A DNA stretch of 64,000 bases from Perca fluviatilis (Eukaryota; Chordata; Actinopteri; Perciformes; Percidae). This document shows positions 41,091-52,959 of this stretch, one piece after another. Location: the NCBI RefSeq assembly GCF_010015445.1, contig NC_053118.1:5163781-5227780 (forward strand), given 5' to 3'. A program made the translations under genes and the position numbers. The notes under the pieces were generated by a model. It saw only the letters and a list, made by a program, of their open reading frames with translations. It did not search any database and was not told the origin of the DNA. The first letter of the stretch is position 1, and every line of letters starts with the position of its first letter.

Positions 41091-42576
41091 GGCCAGCATG
41101 CACAGACACAACACAGGCAACAAGGAGAAAGAAAACACACACACCAGAGGCAGCAGCGGATAGAGGCCCACAAGACAGAACAAATAAAATAAATACGAAA
41201 CACAGAAAGTACACAAGGAGCACAGCACAGAATGGATCCCAGTGAAAGAATGGAAGGAAAAAGCACACAAGGAAAAGGAGGTGGAGGGAGGGAGAAAGAG
41301 AAAAGACCAAGGAAATGGAAAGGGGAAGAAAGACAAAGACACAAATAAAACACAGAGAAGAAAGAAAGTGAGACAGGAAGAAAGTATAGACAAAATAGAA
41401 GAACATGAAAGAAAGGAAGGACATGGAGAATGATGGACCGAAAATGGACACATTGGAAAGGCAACAAAACAGGAAATGGAGGAGAAATGGAATTGAAGGT
41501 GAAATAACAGAAGACTGAAAGAAAATAAGCTAGCATGATATAACAATACACAGAAGGAAAAAACCAGGAAAGGTTTGAAAGGAAGGAAAGGAGAGAGAGA
41601 AGGATGGAAATAGGGAAAGATTGGACAGTAGAAATAGCACAACTGGAACTGGAAAGTGGTGAACGAAAGAGAAATGCATTTGAAAGCGGGAGAGAAGGAA
41701 CAGAAACGAAAATAAGAAATAGAATAAAATAGATGCGAGTATGAGTAAGTTGGAATAGACCTTAGATCTGACATGGACCCCCCCCCCCCGAAGTCCACGT
41801 GGTAATGGTTGTGCAGTGAGGCTAGGAGGGTAGTGAGAGAATAGTTACAGTGAAGGAGGGGACCCCTGGGGCACAGATCACAGGAACTGACAAAAACTAG
41901 AGGGGAAGAGAGGGAGGACTTCTCTTTAGGAGACTTTTACTGATCGTCTGAGAGTTCAGTGGTGCTGCAACAGCAAATAAAAAATAAAAAATAATTATCA
42001 GTGTATAAAAAAAACTGTCCCAGGTGATTAGAGAGCCCGTTATATTTCTAGTTAGTGTGGATTAAGAGTCCACTAGTTTAGTTAATATGTCCAACAAGGG
42101 AAACCTTCACAGAACAAACTATCAGACTAATAATCAACATATTACTCAAATATGGAGAATCTCAAACATACTGTCCCCAAAACAAAACCTCAAAGGTATC
42201 ATCACAATTACAACAATATGTTCTAGTACTTATATAAGGTATCTGGTTCCTATTATTACTCCGTCTACAGGGAGGTAGTGGAGGCTAAACGCACGTAACG
42301 CCGTTTATGCACCTCCCAAAATTCGGAAATAGCGTTTACCCACCTCCAAAGTGAGTTTATCCACCTCTAAATTGCGGTATCCGCCTATAGTTCCTAAGCC
42401 ATTTTAAATTAAGCTTATTTAGTTTTATAAGTTGTTAAACCTAAGATGAAAAATTTCATATTGGCGCTGCATTACTGTCAGTGTTGACCAATCTCTTCGC
42501 GGTGTTTGGTGTTTAAGCTCACAACGTGCTTCCAGGCAGCAATGCCTGGAAGGCACTAGGATTAGGAAATGGTTAG
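41091..42576. other. Purine-rich to unique intergenic DNA
   Basis: 41091-41730 is A/G-rich with decaying repeats; 41779-41788 is a run of C. 41895-41935 (AGAGGGGAAGAGAGGGAGGA-CTTCTCTTTAG) resembles 50520-50555 and 55838-55866 in the tandem duplication. From 41960 to 42576 nothing is recognised. Confidence 0.4.
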
Positions 42577-42639
42577 GTGCATAGATATATATAAAGCCTA
42601 GATGTCTTACGGTGAGTCTCTGGCGTCATCACCGGGCGG

Positions 42640-44218
42640 CCATCTTGTCACAGTCAAGCTTTCAGCCGTTCTGTGGTACCTGATGTGAAGGTGAGTGATC
42701 TGGACCGAACAGAAATACTCTTATCTTGCTGAAATCTTGACGGATTTACAAAACGGTTTGGTTTCTTACAAACGCTATTAACGGGCTATAATTCTGGATG
42801 CTTGAACATGTTGAAATTGCGGGTTCCTCTTTCTAAAACGACTTTAATCGTGCAGCATAGTTGTGTATCACGACTACTTCCGCAAGTTTCAAGGCTGGAG
42901 ACCGCAATCAAGCTGTTCAATTATATAGGTTTTACTGACACCAATAACTATTTTATGACAACTAATCTTTTATCTAAATTACAATCTTTGTGGATGTGGT
43001 TGTAGTTATTAGCTGGCTAATAACAAGAAGCTGTGATGTGGTTGTAGTTATTAGCCTAGCTGGCTAATAACGAAGGCTACGCGTTACAGTTCAGCTGTTA
43101 CCCAGCAATTTTACATCAGTGGGAGGGACATAATTGCTCAAAACGAGAGATATATGACAATATTATGATATTTGGGATAATCGTTAGCTAGTTACTTAGT
43201 GGATGTATGTACAATACAGGTCCTGTTACACAAGGAACAGCAGGGCTATGACATAATAGTATTACAAGGTTCTTGTTGACCCAAGGCTTTTTAGACAATC
43301 GCTGAATGTTTCTTTGGACACCTTTTTATAGCTAGTGTTAGGTTTAAAAAGTTTTAACCTATGCTTCGTTTTTGAAAAACAATATTTAATGTAGCCTGCA
43401 GCTAAATCTAATCAAGTAACTACACTAATTAGTATTTGTCTGGCTCACACCCGTCTGTAGCTTGTAAAGAATTGATTAGGTCATGGCTGTTATTTAGCAT
43501 ACTGTAGGAGACTCATTGTCCCCACAGGAAAGGTAACTTTGTCTCTTTTAGAGGAGCCATCCCCAGACGTGATTAAGACAAAGAACAGTATTGCTGTAGT
43601 TTGGAAACAATTGACACGTCTAGGTAAGATCCTGTGACCGGGTGTAGGTCACTCAGGACACTGATTGGGAGCGTACACCTTTTCTTTTGAGAGACATCTG
43701 ACCAATAGGGAAAGATTTCATTTGAGGAACGACCCAGGTGCGGGGGGGGAATAAATGTGTGATCGGGGAAGGTCTGGGACTTCAATCTGTGACCGCAAGG
43801 GAAGCAAGTTGAAGTCCGCTGTCTACAGCGGTATTGTTTTGTCAGTCGCTTGGCGCAGACAGTGCATTCTGCTGCTGGCAGTGTTTTATGTTTTATTATG
43901 CTTTGACCGTCGGTTTTCATGTTGTTTTATTAAACCTTTTGCTTTACTTTCAATTCGACCCTAGCCACTCCTTTCTCCTCCAGAAATCAGAACGAACACG
44001 TCTTTTAGAGATTTCTTAACACAAGTTTAGTGTGGTTGTCTTATTCTAAAGTACATACATATGCATACATGATACATACATATGCATACATACAATTACC
44101 CCAAACATGATAATTTAGGTGTGTATTTTTGTCCTTACCGTAATGTTGAAAGAAGGAAAAAGGGTTGGAAATGTTGACAATAATTTATATGTCTGGGTAC
44201 ATTTCTCACACGTTTATA
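42640..44218 (+). other. 5' part of the THAP element, introns or leader
   Basis: No intact exon recognised. 43010-43065 has a direct repeat of GCTGTGATGTGGTTGTAGTTATTAGC-like sequence. The N-terminal half of the THAP finger (its first cysteines) was not found. Confidence 0.35.
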
Positions 44219-44406
44219 GGTTTCCCAAAACCGTAAAGATGAGGAGGCAGTGGGATCTTGCCCTAAGAAGGAACGTTTTGTTGTCTCTGACAGGACACTG
44301 CTCTGCAGTGAGCACTTCAGGAGGGAGGACTTTGACAAAACGGGGCAGAATGTCCGGCTTAAAGATGGTGCTGTGCCAACTATTTTCAACTTTCCAGCTC
44401 ATCTTC
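44219..44406 (+). pseudogene. THAP-domain exon (C-terminal half of the finger)
   Basis: The acceptor is TTTATAG at 44212-44218. The start reads [17 protein letters not shown]. After a one-base frameshift near 44270 the second frame reads T-L-L-C-S-E-H-F, then [19 protein letters not shown]. These are the C-x2-H pair and the A-V-P-T-I-F motif that define THAP zinc fingers, which bind DNA in P-element transposases and related host proteins. The frameshift makes it inactive as read. Confidence 0.8.
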
Positions 44407-44524
44407 AAAGGGTTGTGTATCATTGACCAACAATAATTCAAGGTGTATAATATTGATATATCAATATGTGATTAAATGTCACTTTAGTTTTTGGTACTGC
44501 AAGTTATATAATGTGTTGTTTATT

Positions 44525-45078
44525 ACAGTACATTTTAGACACTCAAAACGTCTTTACTTATGTCCTAGAGTCTCTAAAAGTAGAACAGGAGTCAGAGCCT
44601 TCAGCTACCACGCTCTCCTCTCCTGGGGAACCAGCTTCCAGTTGTGGTTCGGGAGGCAGACACCCTCTCCACATTCAAGAGTAGGCTTAAGACGTTCCTA
44701 TTTGATAAAGCTCATAGTTAGGGTTGGATCAGGTGAGTCCTGAACCATCCCTTAGTTATGCTGCTATAGGCCTAGACTATCGGGGGGATTTCCTATGGTG
44801 CACTGAGCTCCTGTCTTCCTCTCTCTCTCTGCACACATTCATGTCCCATTAATGCAGGTTACTAACTTCACTTCTTCCCCGGAGTTCTTGTGTTTTTCTC
44901 ATCTTGCAGGTTCTCATCAATCCCTAGTGGAGCCTCCTGCCATGGTCCTGCTTGACTGCCATTGCCAATACGGTTGTTGCCATGCACCTCTCTCTCTCTC
45001 TCTCTGCTCTATTTGAAAAGTGTCCTGAGATAACTTTTTGTTATGAATTGGTGCTATACAAAATAAAATTGAAATTAA
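44525..45078 (+). mobile_element. LINE 3' end (L2/CR1-like)
   Basis: The C-terminal end of a LINE ORF2 is readable in pieces (L-W-N-Q-L-P, then T-L-S-T-F-K-S-R-L-K-T-F-L-F-D-K-A near 44665-44715, with a stop). A 3' UTR follows with a CTCTCTCTCT run and a tail of AATAAAATTGAAATTAATTGAATT. 5'-truncated, as usual for LINEs. It lies inside the THAP element. Confidence 0.7.
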
Positions 45079-45305
45079 TTGAATTTGTTTATCTCTATCC
45101 CATGTGTATACCTCAAAGTCTCTAGTAGTGTAGTTCTCTATACAGGGTGGGGATTTCAACATGCAGCATTTCTTTATGTATATTTGTAAAGGGAAATCAA
45201 TTTTTTTGTTGCAAATAAATGTCACTTTTATAATAGTTTCAACTTTAAATAAATAAACATGTAGTAATTTAAATTTTTTTATGTAGTAATATTCATATTA
45301 AAACA

Positions 45306-45347
<42 letters not shown>

Positions 45348-45348
45348 G
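45079..45348. other. THAP element interior with TA array
   Basis: AT-rich; (TA)n at about 45307-45347 leads into the Tc1 remnant. Confidence 0.5.
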
Positions 45349-45773
45349 ACAAAAGTTTGGACACACCTTCTCATTCAATGTGTTTCTTTACTTTCATGAC
45401 TATTTACATTGTAGATTCTCACTGAATGCATAAAACTATGAATGAACACATATGGAATTATGTACTTAACAAAAAGTGTGAAATAACTGAAAAAAATTTT
45501 TTTTTGATAACTCTGCAAACCCCTTGGTGTTCTCTCAATGAGCTTCATAGGGTAGTCACCTGAAATGGGTTTCACTTCACAGGTGTGCCTTGTCAGGGTT
45601 AATTAGTGGAAGTTTTTCCCTTATTAATAAAAAGCAAATGGTGGCTACTTTGAGGAATCTAAAATATAAGACATGTTTTCAGTTATTTCACACTTTTTGA
45701 TAAGTACATAATTCCATATGTGTTCATTCATAGTTTTGATGCCTTCAGTGAGAATCTACAATGTAAATAATCA
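45349..45773 (-). mobile_element. Second internally deleted Tc1/mariner element
   Basis: Shares AAAAGTTTGGACACACCTTC and the inner inverted repeats with 27004-27487. The transposase tail (G-D-Y-P-M-K-L-I-E-R-T-P-R-G) reads on the minus strand, so it is opposite to the first copy. The right terminal repeat is cut short at about 45773. Also next to TA arrays. Confidence 0.8.
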
Positions 45774-45799
45774 TGTACAATACCAATACTTGTGGGTAT

Positions 45800-45806
<7 letters not shown>

Positions 45807-45894
<88 letters not shown>
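45807..45894. repeat. (TA)n array
   Basis: About 43 TA units after the Tc1 remnant. Confidence 0.95.
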
Positions 45895-45897
<3 letters not shown>

Positions 45898-46188
45898 ATC
45901 GTTGCCATTCTGTACACTGAGTTTTAGTAGCCTATATATTGATTTAACATAAATACCTTGTGCGTGTGTATATTCATTGCACCTATCTGTTCTGTTTAAT
46001 GTTATTTTCATATGAAAGTCCATGGTTATAATTATTCATAAGTAGGCCTAAGCAGTGTCATTTACTACATCTCTGACGTTTATAGCAAAAAACATTTTGA
46101 AAAATCGGTAGAAAATTGATCACGTTATGGTTATTTAAAAAGTAAATGCACCATTACAACACAATGTTATGAGTGAGCGAGCTGACTG
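45895..46188. other. 3' interior of the THAP element
   Basis: AT-rich, no exon recognised. Confidence 0.3.
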
Positions 46189-46280
46189 TGGCAAGATGGC
46201 CGCCGCGCGGTGCGGATGTCGACTTCCATTGGCCAGCGCGCGGATGAGACATCTAGGCTTAAATATATATCTATGGTGCC

Positions 46281-46775
46281 TTGAAGTCATGAAGTCAATG
46301 GTCGCAGCCCTGCCTTGAAGTCAACGTTGGGGGCTTAATGCCGAGACATGGCAGGCAAAAACATTGTTTTTTTTTACAGGTCAATTTTGAGATTTTGGGC
46401 TATTTGTCTTCAATAACATGTATTCTTACAGACTTGTGGCGAAAAAAAGTAAAGAAATACACATTTAGGTCTTTATTTTACTACACTTTGTCTGTTAGCG
46501 TCGGTAGATTTCTCCTAAATTCAACAAAAGTTGGCGTTCTAAATCATCCCGCTGCTCACGTCGATCTGTGCACCCTGTCATGACAATAGCTATACTGTTC
46601 GGAAAGCTCTCTCTCCTGTGTAATGCTGTCGGATCCAAATATGGTCATTTCCTTTTCATCAGCAAAGGGGGATATAATTTTAAATGCGCAATCTCATTGG
46701 CTGATGCCAATTTCTGACAACGTGATTCGCTTAGAATGGTCACGTGACGCTCTGACATTTCCGCGGTAGTTCAGA
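46281..46775. other. Promoter-like region before a candidate exon
   Basis: No gene. A CAATCTCATTGGCTGATG (46688) and a CACGTGAC motif (46740) precede the candidate exon at 46776. They could be promoter elements of a transposon. Confidence 0.3.
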
Positions 46776-46952
46776 ATGTCGAAAGAAGTGCGTCAAAACG
46801 GTCAAAAATCACCTCATAGAAGAGCGAAACCAGTTCTTATTAGCAAGAAAATACAGGGATTACACACTAAGACAGCAGAGGATGACATGCCTTCACATAA
46901 TACGTCGATGTTTAAACGGTCGTTCAGAAAACAGGAGTTCTCAGACAGCAGA
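46776..46952 (+). pseudogene. Candidate first exon of a decayed transposon gene
   Basis: ATG at 46776 opens a basic N-terminus (M-S-K-E-V-R-Q-N-G-Q-K-S-P-H-R-R). It ends at a donor-like GCAGAG|GTAATC after about 59 residues. No domain recognised. It may be the DNA-binding N-terminus of the element whose possible C-terminus lies at 47529-47970, but that link is inference. Confidence 0.3.
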
Positions 46953-47528
46953 GGTAATCAGACGCTCTCCCTCTCTTTCTCTCAGCAGTTCACAGAAATT
47001 CATAGCCTAGGCCTAGCCTACATGTCATATAGCCTATTAAATATGTAGGTGTCACATATATACTATTCTAATATAATTACTATAGAATACTAAACCAATC
47101 TGTAATTTTGGGATCCTAAGTGGTTGTGAGTCCCTCAGGCTGTGGCAGGCAGATCCATATTTAGTTGTCAGTGGAGCTGCTGTTCCCTCTCCTAGGAACT
47201 ACCAGCTTCTCTTCTGGTGGTAACTTTTTTTGGCTATTTTTCCAAGGTGTAATTCTCTTAGTGAAGATACTTTTTCCCAGTGGAGGATGAAGTGCACCTC
47301 TGTTGGTGGTCACTGAGCCTGTCTCTCCTCTCTCTGACCTGTCTGTCTGACCCAGTAGGTGGTCACTGAGACTGTATTTAGTCAGGATCCGTCTCTTCTT
47401 TGTATCTCTGACAGTGTGAAGATAATGTGTCAAATAACAATTTAGTCTACTTTGTTTGCTTTCTCCAATGTTCTAAATATTGGTCTTTTGAATGATTCAT
47501 CCCTGTGTTCACCGGATGTCCAGTGACA
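46953..47528. other. Transposon interior or intergenic
   Basis: Open frame 47161-47433 (minus) has no recognisable domain. Nothing else seen. Confidence 0.25.
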
Positions 47529-47970
47529 GTGCAGCATGGAGGCACTCAGAATGCCAACACATGCCTAACGGTTGGTTATATGGGCCCAGTGTCCCAAAAA
47601 ACTGCAGCCAGTATGGCTATTTCTACATTCAATGAGGGTGCCTCTGCCATGCTGGCTGTGATGTAGAAATTGTGGCTTCAGAGCACAGACTGTTAATGCA
47701 ATGAAGGATGACGACATGGTTAGGATCTCAAAGCCAATATAGTGTCCATTCCACCAGTGGAAAGTGGAGCCTTAAAAGTGTAAGCACAGCCAAAAAGTGA
47801 GACGACACCATCAGGAGATGGAGGAGGGCCCTACATATGGTACTGGCATGGATATGTAGACCGTAAACTAACTTTGGGGAACTAGGCTGTGTAATGGTTG
47901 TGTTGGGCCAGTTTGAAGTTTGTGATGTAATGGTCTTCAGTTGAAGGCCATGTTGATGTGTTGTTTTGGA
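47529..47970 (+). pseudogene. Transposase-like remnant (H-G-G-T-Q-N motif)
   Basis: The + strand reads V-Q-H-G-G-T-Q-N-A-N-T-C-L-T, with C-P-K-K-L-Q-P-V-W in a shifted frame, then S-T-F-N-E-G-A-S-A-M-L-A-V-M and D-D-D-M-V-R-I-S-K-A. The order HG-TQN-N, CPK and F-N-G recalls the C-terminal end of a widespread animal transposase-like family; I cannot name it with confidence. Stops and shifts are present. Confidence 0.35.
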
Positions 47971-49030
47971 TGTTATGATCAGTGATAGATGAAGCAATAA
48001 TGAGTTTTGGATGTTAAACAGTGTGATACATGGATCTTACTTGGACCCGAAGGGATATGTGTCTGTAATTTGTGGCTTTCATTAGAAATTAGTGGAATTT
48101 AGCTATAAAAATCTTTAAAGCCCGTTTTCTCAAAATGACTTTTCTCTCATACTCTAAGAACGAAATCTCCACTTCAGTAGCACCTTTATAAACCAAACTT
48201 TCCAGTCTTGTACCTATTTATATTATGAAGACAATTACAGAGGGATTTGTAAATATATTATTCCTAGCCTGATTTATATAACATTTTATTCCAAAAAACA
48301 TGGCAAAAATCGTTTTTTTAAGGCTATTGACAGTATCTTCTGATTTACAGGATAACAAAAGTAGATATCCATAAATCCCTGTGTACTTTTTCCCCATCTA
48401 ATATGTGAACACAATGAAAAATAATTTTGAACGTGGCTTTATCCAATACTCAGATTTTGTTTTTTAAAATATATGAAAAATTAGCGATATTTCATTAGAT
48501 AATGCATAATTTGCATATTTAAACATTAAATTACAGAAAACTTGTAATACATTTTTTTCTCACCTTAATGTAACTAATCAACTGGCAGAGTTTCATGGTG
48601 ATATCTGCTAGTTAAAAAAATGCCTATTCACCTGTAGTGTCTCGCCTTAAAAATGACACATAATGCTTAATTCCACCTTAGAAGTTGTACATTTGCATGT
48701 ATATACATAAAAAGGCAATGAGTCTCCACTATATCCTTGCTCTGACCCTAGACTATCGATCTAGAAACTTAATTTCCTCATTTTGATTGCCTACTTACAA
48801 AAAACTAAGGGGAAATGGTCCAGTGCAAGATGGGCAATTTGGTGGCCATTTTGATATGCAAATTAGAAGGTCAAAACTAAAAATTTTGCTTGGGTACCAT
48901 TTTTGGTGGGACTCCGCACCGTGGAAATATGTAAGGTAGGCCGGTTCCGACTTGTACCCATAAATGCTCCTCACTTCTTATAGAAGGCCTTTTTTCTGAA
49001 ATCGTCTAGACTAACTGCTACTCCTCCTTT
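47971..49030. other. AT-rich 3' region of the unidentified element
   Basis: No gene. The style (long poly-T and poly-A patches, GGTGGCCATTTTGATATGCAAATTAG near 48839) looks like a transposon 3' region. No matching inverted end was found on the left. Confidence 0.3.
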
Positions 49031-49491
49031 CACGGAGCTTTTAGTTACTGTGTGCCGATAGAATCCGAAAATCAGCTGTTACGCCACTGAGCTGGCCGTT
49101 ATCAATATCTGAGATCATAGTGCCCCCTTTTTCTTTAACTCTCCTTCTCTTTCTTCTTTTACTAACACACACACACACACACACGACACAGACTAGCCGC
49201 ATTAGCTCCCGAGCTAACGCGGTAGGCTAATCTCACACGTGGAATCCGCAGGGAATATATTTTACGTTCGTAAAAGAGCTAAACAGGAACTAGCTACCAC
49301 ATCGGCTAAGCATGCGTGTCGCCTAAACAACCCCGGCTTCTTCAGCTCCTCCCCGTGCACCCAGCACCACTACCGCCCTCTTGAGGCCAAATAGTTTTGT
49401 GCAGCTCACAGGAGCAGCCATCTTTGGAGTTGTTTTGGGTGTTTAGAACTACACCGACCGCCCTCCTTCTTCACTCTCTCTCACACACACA

Positions 49492-49533
<42 letters not shown>

Positions 49534-49640
49534 AGAAGTGTCCATGTTGCTTTTCTTTGCTTTGTTTTGGTTGTGATATTATAAAAAGGTATATGAGTTT
49601 ATTATTGAAGAATTATTGTTTGGTCATCCACTGTAGATCT
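49031..49640. other. Unclassified repeat-like DNA with (CA)n
   Basis: Short CA arrays near 49166 and 49484-49528. GC-richer, CpG-containing part 49195-49380. It could be a promoter or a repeat; no exon recognised. Confidence 0.3.
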
Positions 49641-49957
49641 ACAGTAGAGCTGCAAAGATTCTTCGATTAATGTTATTAGTTATCAAGTATTAAATTAATC
49701 TCCAACTATTTTGATAATCCATTAATCTGTTTGAGTCATTTTTGATGATAAAACAGGTCAACTTCTGTGATGTCAGCTTGTTAAATATGAATATTTTCTA
49801 GTTTCTTCTCTCCTCTGGGACAGGAAACTGAATATATTTGAGGCTTTGGAAACACTGATCCATATTTTAGAGACCCCACAACTAATACATTCATCCAGGA
49901 AATAATCCTCACATTAATTGGACAAGGAAAATAATTATTAGTTTCAGCTCTAAATGT
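49641..49957. mobile_element. hAT-like MITE (AGAGCTGCAA...TTTCAGCTCT)
   Basis: The ends are inverted: AGAGCTGCAAAGATTCTTCGATTAAT at about 49646 and ATAATTATTAGTTTCAGCTCT at about 49933. This matches the common teleost MITE that begins with an AGGGCTGCAACTAACGATTA-type end (pattern recognition). No coding. Confidence 0.65.
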
Positions 49958-50212
49958 ATTACTCTCATCGTTTTAATTGTTATCATGAATTGAGCTACAA
50001 TCCTCTCTTCTATCGCATCTTTTCTTATTATTCTCCCCTCATGTCATCAAAGTTTATGGAGTGAGTATTAGAAAAAGGTATATATCCTGTGTGTCTCATC
50101 AAACTTTAGAACATTGTGAACTGAGCCATTTTATAACCAGTAAAGACGGACGCATCAACATATTCAGAAGTTTAATTCTATTTTAAGTGTAAACTCTTAT
50201 CCTTTTATGTAT
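49958..50212. other. Unique DNA
   Basis: No feature seen. Confidence 0.3.
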
Positions 50213-50560
50213 GTGAATATATATGTGTTTTTTTAGTGAGGAAAGGTCTAAGACTATAAAATAAAATGGAATATTAATTAATTACAATGAGAAATAGAGT
50301 TTTTCTGGGAAGTTCAACAGACTAAAAAGCTGCTGATGATCAGTGAAGACACTCGGAGCAAACTGGCTTCATCAAGCAGATGTTTTATTAATGATTCACA
50401 GAAAACTGCATCAGTCAGGAAGTTATATATTAGTTTATTTATCTGCAGAGAGGGAGGAGGAGGCTCTGGGGTCACATGGTTTCAAAAAAAACACTCTGTC
50501 TTCAAATAATCAGTAAAACCAGAGGGAAAGGAGAGGGAGGAGTTCTCTTTAGATAAGACC
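50213..50560. other. GTPase 3'-UTR-like segment, copy 1
   Basis: Matches 35990-36200 downstream of the GTPase exon: AGTTCAACAGACT...CTGCTGATGAT...CAGTGAAGACACTC and TTTTATTAATxxTTCACAGAAA...CTGCATCAGTCAGG. No coding part is attached. Same orientation as the gene's own UTR. Confidence 0.7.
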
Positions 50561-50671
50561 TGTATTGGTGTATTGCAGGTCGCAAAAAAAGGACGCTCCC
50601 ACACACAGACACCCCCACAAAGGTCTTTGAAGATTTTAATGTCACATGATTTCACAGAAACAGTTTGACTT

Positions 50672-51127
<456 letters not shown>

Positions 51128-52804
51128 AGGGCCCGAGCGCCGACAGCGCGAAGGCCCTATTGAAACTGAAGGAATTATTATTATTGTTTCCTTCTATTAT
51201 TTTCCCGTCAAATGAATTGCCTTTTTGTGGGCCTTATCATATTCAAAAACTCACCAAATTTGGCGGTTCCATCAAATCTGGTGAAAATTTACGTATTTTA
51301 AGGTTTTGGGAATAGGCGCCAAAAATGGCTCGCTAGCCCCCTAGAAAGTTAAGAAAATTGAGCCCCTGCAGTGCATTTAACGTGACTCAACGAAACTTGG
51401 TACACATATGTAACATGTCAAGATGTACAAAAACTTCATTAGAGCCATACCCTAAACCCAACAGGAAGTCCGCCATTTTGATTTCAAAGTTCGAAAATAG
51501 CGATTTTGGCCATTTCCACATGTCGTACTTTAACGAACTCCTCCCAGAGATTTCATCCGATCAACTTCAAACTCGGTCTGTTCCATCTTAAGATGTAAAA
51601 GATGAAAAGTTGTTAAAAAAAAAACTTTTCGGCATAGGGCGTGGCGGGGCAGGGCGGCGATTTTGTGCGTTTCGCCCGAAACAGGAAGTGGGTGTAACTC
51701 GAGTGTAACGTTGTCCGATTACCTCGAAACTTTTCAGGATTCATAAGAGTCCAACCCTGAGGACAAATAAAGGCCGATATTTACTTAAAGTCATAGCGCC
51801 CCCTAGTGGCAACAGGAAGTAGAGCCTAAAAGTCAAGGTGCTATACTTTAACGAACTCCTCCTAGAGATTCCGATGGACTTCAAACTTGGTCTGTACCAT
51901 CCCAACACCTTAACGATGAAAAGTTATTAAAAGAAAATCTTTTCATCAGACGGTGTGGGAGTGGCGTGCGGCCATTTTGAGTGTTTAGCGATGACCAAAG
52001 AAGTTGTTGTAACTTGAGTGTACGCGTTGTACGTATCTGCCCGAAATTTCTCCGCGATGGACAAGGGTCCAGGCCTGAGGACACCTACAGGCCAAAATTG
52101 ACTTTTGGTCATAGCGCCCCCTGGCAACAGGAAATCTGTCTTATATGACAAACATCATCCGATTTACATGAAACTCAGAATGTGGGTCTGCGGTGATACT
52201 GAGCCGCCCTATAATATGACCACACGCCCACTTACTCAGGCCACGCCCCTTTATAACATTTGAACCGGTTAAGGTAGAGTCTTGTGTGAGGTGTCATTGA
52301 ACTCAGCAGAGATTTCCTTCTTCATTGGTGATGGTTTGGCCCGCCCCCTATGTTCAAGCCACGCCCCTTTTATTACTAATGGCCCGATTGATGTAAACAC
52401 TTGTGTGAGGTATCATTGAACTCAGCAGAGACTTCCTTCTTCATTGGTGATGGTTTGGCCCGCCCCTATGTTTAAGCCACGCCCCCTTCTTCATGCTGAC
52501 CCATTTAAGGTAGAGTCTTGTGTGAGGTATCATTCATCTCAGCAGAGGCTTCATTTTTAATTGGTGATGGTTTGACCCGCCCCCTATGCTTTAGCCACGC
52601 CCCTTTTCACAGCTAATGAACCGTATGACGTAGAGTCTTGTGTGAGGTATCGTTGAACTCGGCGGGGAGTTCCCTTTTCATCGGTTACGGTTGTCGCGGC
52701 GCCGAAGTGCCACGCAAATGCACTGTCGGCGCGCCAAGGCCCCGCCGGTAACCCCGACGCACAGAAGCCGCGAGGGGCCCGATCCATCGCTGCTCGCAGC
52801 TTTA
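51128..52804. mobile_element. Teleost GGGCCC-type interspersed repeat, copy 1
   Basis: Starts TTAGGGCCCGAGCGCCGACAG and ends GGGCCCGATCCATCGCTGCTCGCAGC, then (ATT)n. It is a widespread teleost repeat style with inverted GGGCCC ends; class uncertain. 52235-52705 holds about five ~100-base tandem units with TAGAGTCTTGTGTGAGG, CTCAGCAGAG and GCCACGCCCC. Short open frames are artefacts. Confidence 0.65.
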
Positions 52805-52959
52805 ATTATTATTATTATATTATTATTATTATTATTTGCATCTAATGCAATTGGTCAAATCGGTGTTACTGTGAGCAAATGAATTGCATTCCCGCTTAAA
52901 ACGTAACGTTAAATATTACAAATAAAAGTTTGCGCTCATCCTCAAATCACTGGATCATT
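52805..52959. other. (ATT)n and Harbinger 5' flank
   Basis: ATT-rich run at 52805-52840, then the leader of the transposase. The element's terminal inverted repeat could not be placed. Confidence 0.4.

Larger units (their letters stand above)
42577..46280 (+). mobile_element. P-like DNA transposon with THAP exon, internally invaded
   Basis: The two ends are inverted. On the left, CATAGATATATATAAAGCCTAGATGTCT and then CGGCCATCTTGTCACAGTCA (42590-42655). On the right, the inverse of CATAGATATATATTTAAGCCTAGATGTCT and CGGCCATCTTGCCACAGTCA (46189-46275). Inside is a THAP zinc-finger exon on the + strand, the DNA-binding domain of P-type transposases. A GTGAGT donor at 42691 after a noncoding leader fits a first exon. 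A LINE 3' end and a Tc1 remnant have inserted within it. No catalytic transposase domain was recognised. Confidence 0.7.

Noticed and set aside
39883..41798. Three long Ser/Leu/Pro open frames of over 500 codons on the minus strand
   Set aside because: They lie over the GGA/GA purine tract; the lack of stops follows from composition, and the proteins are pure low complexity.
52235..52705. Spaced ~100-bp repeats in the GGGCCC element as a possible regulatory array
   Set aside because: They belong to the interspersed repeat and recur in copy 2; no sign of separate function.
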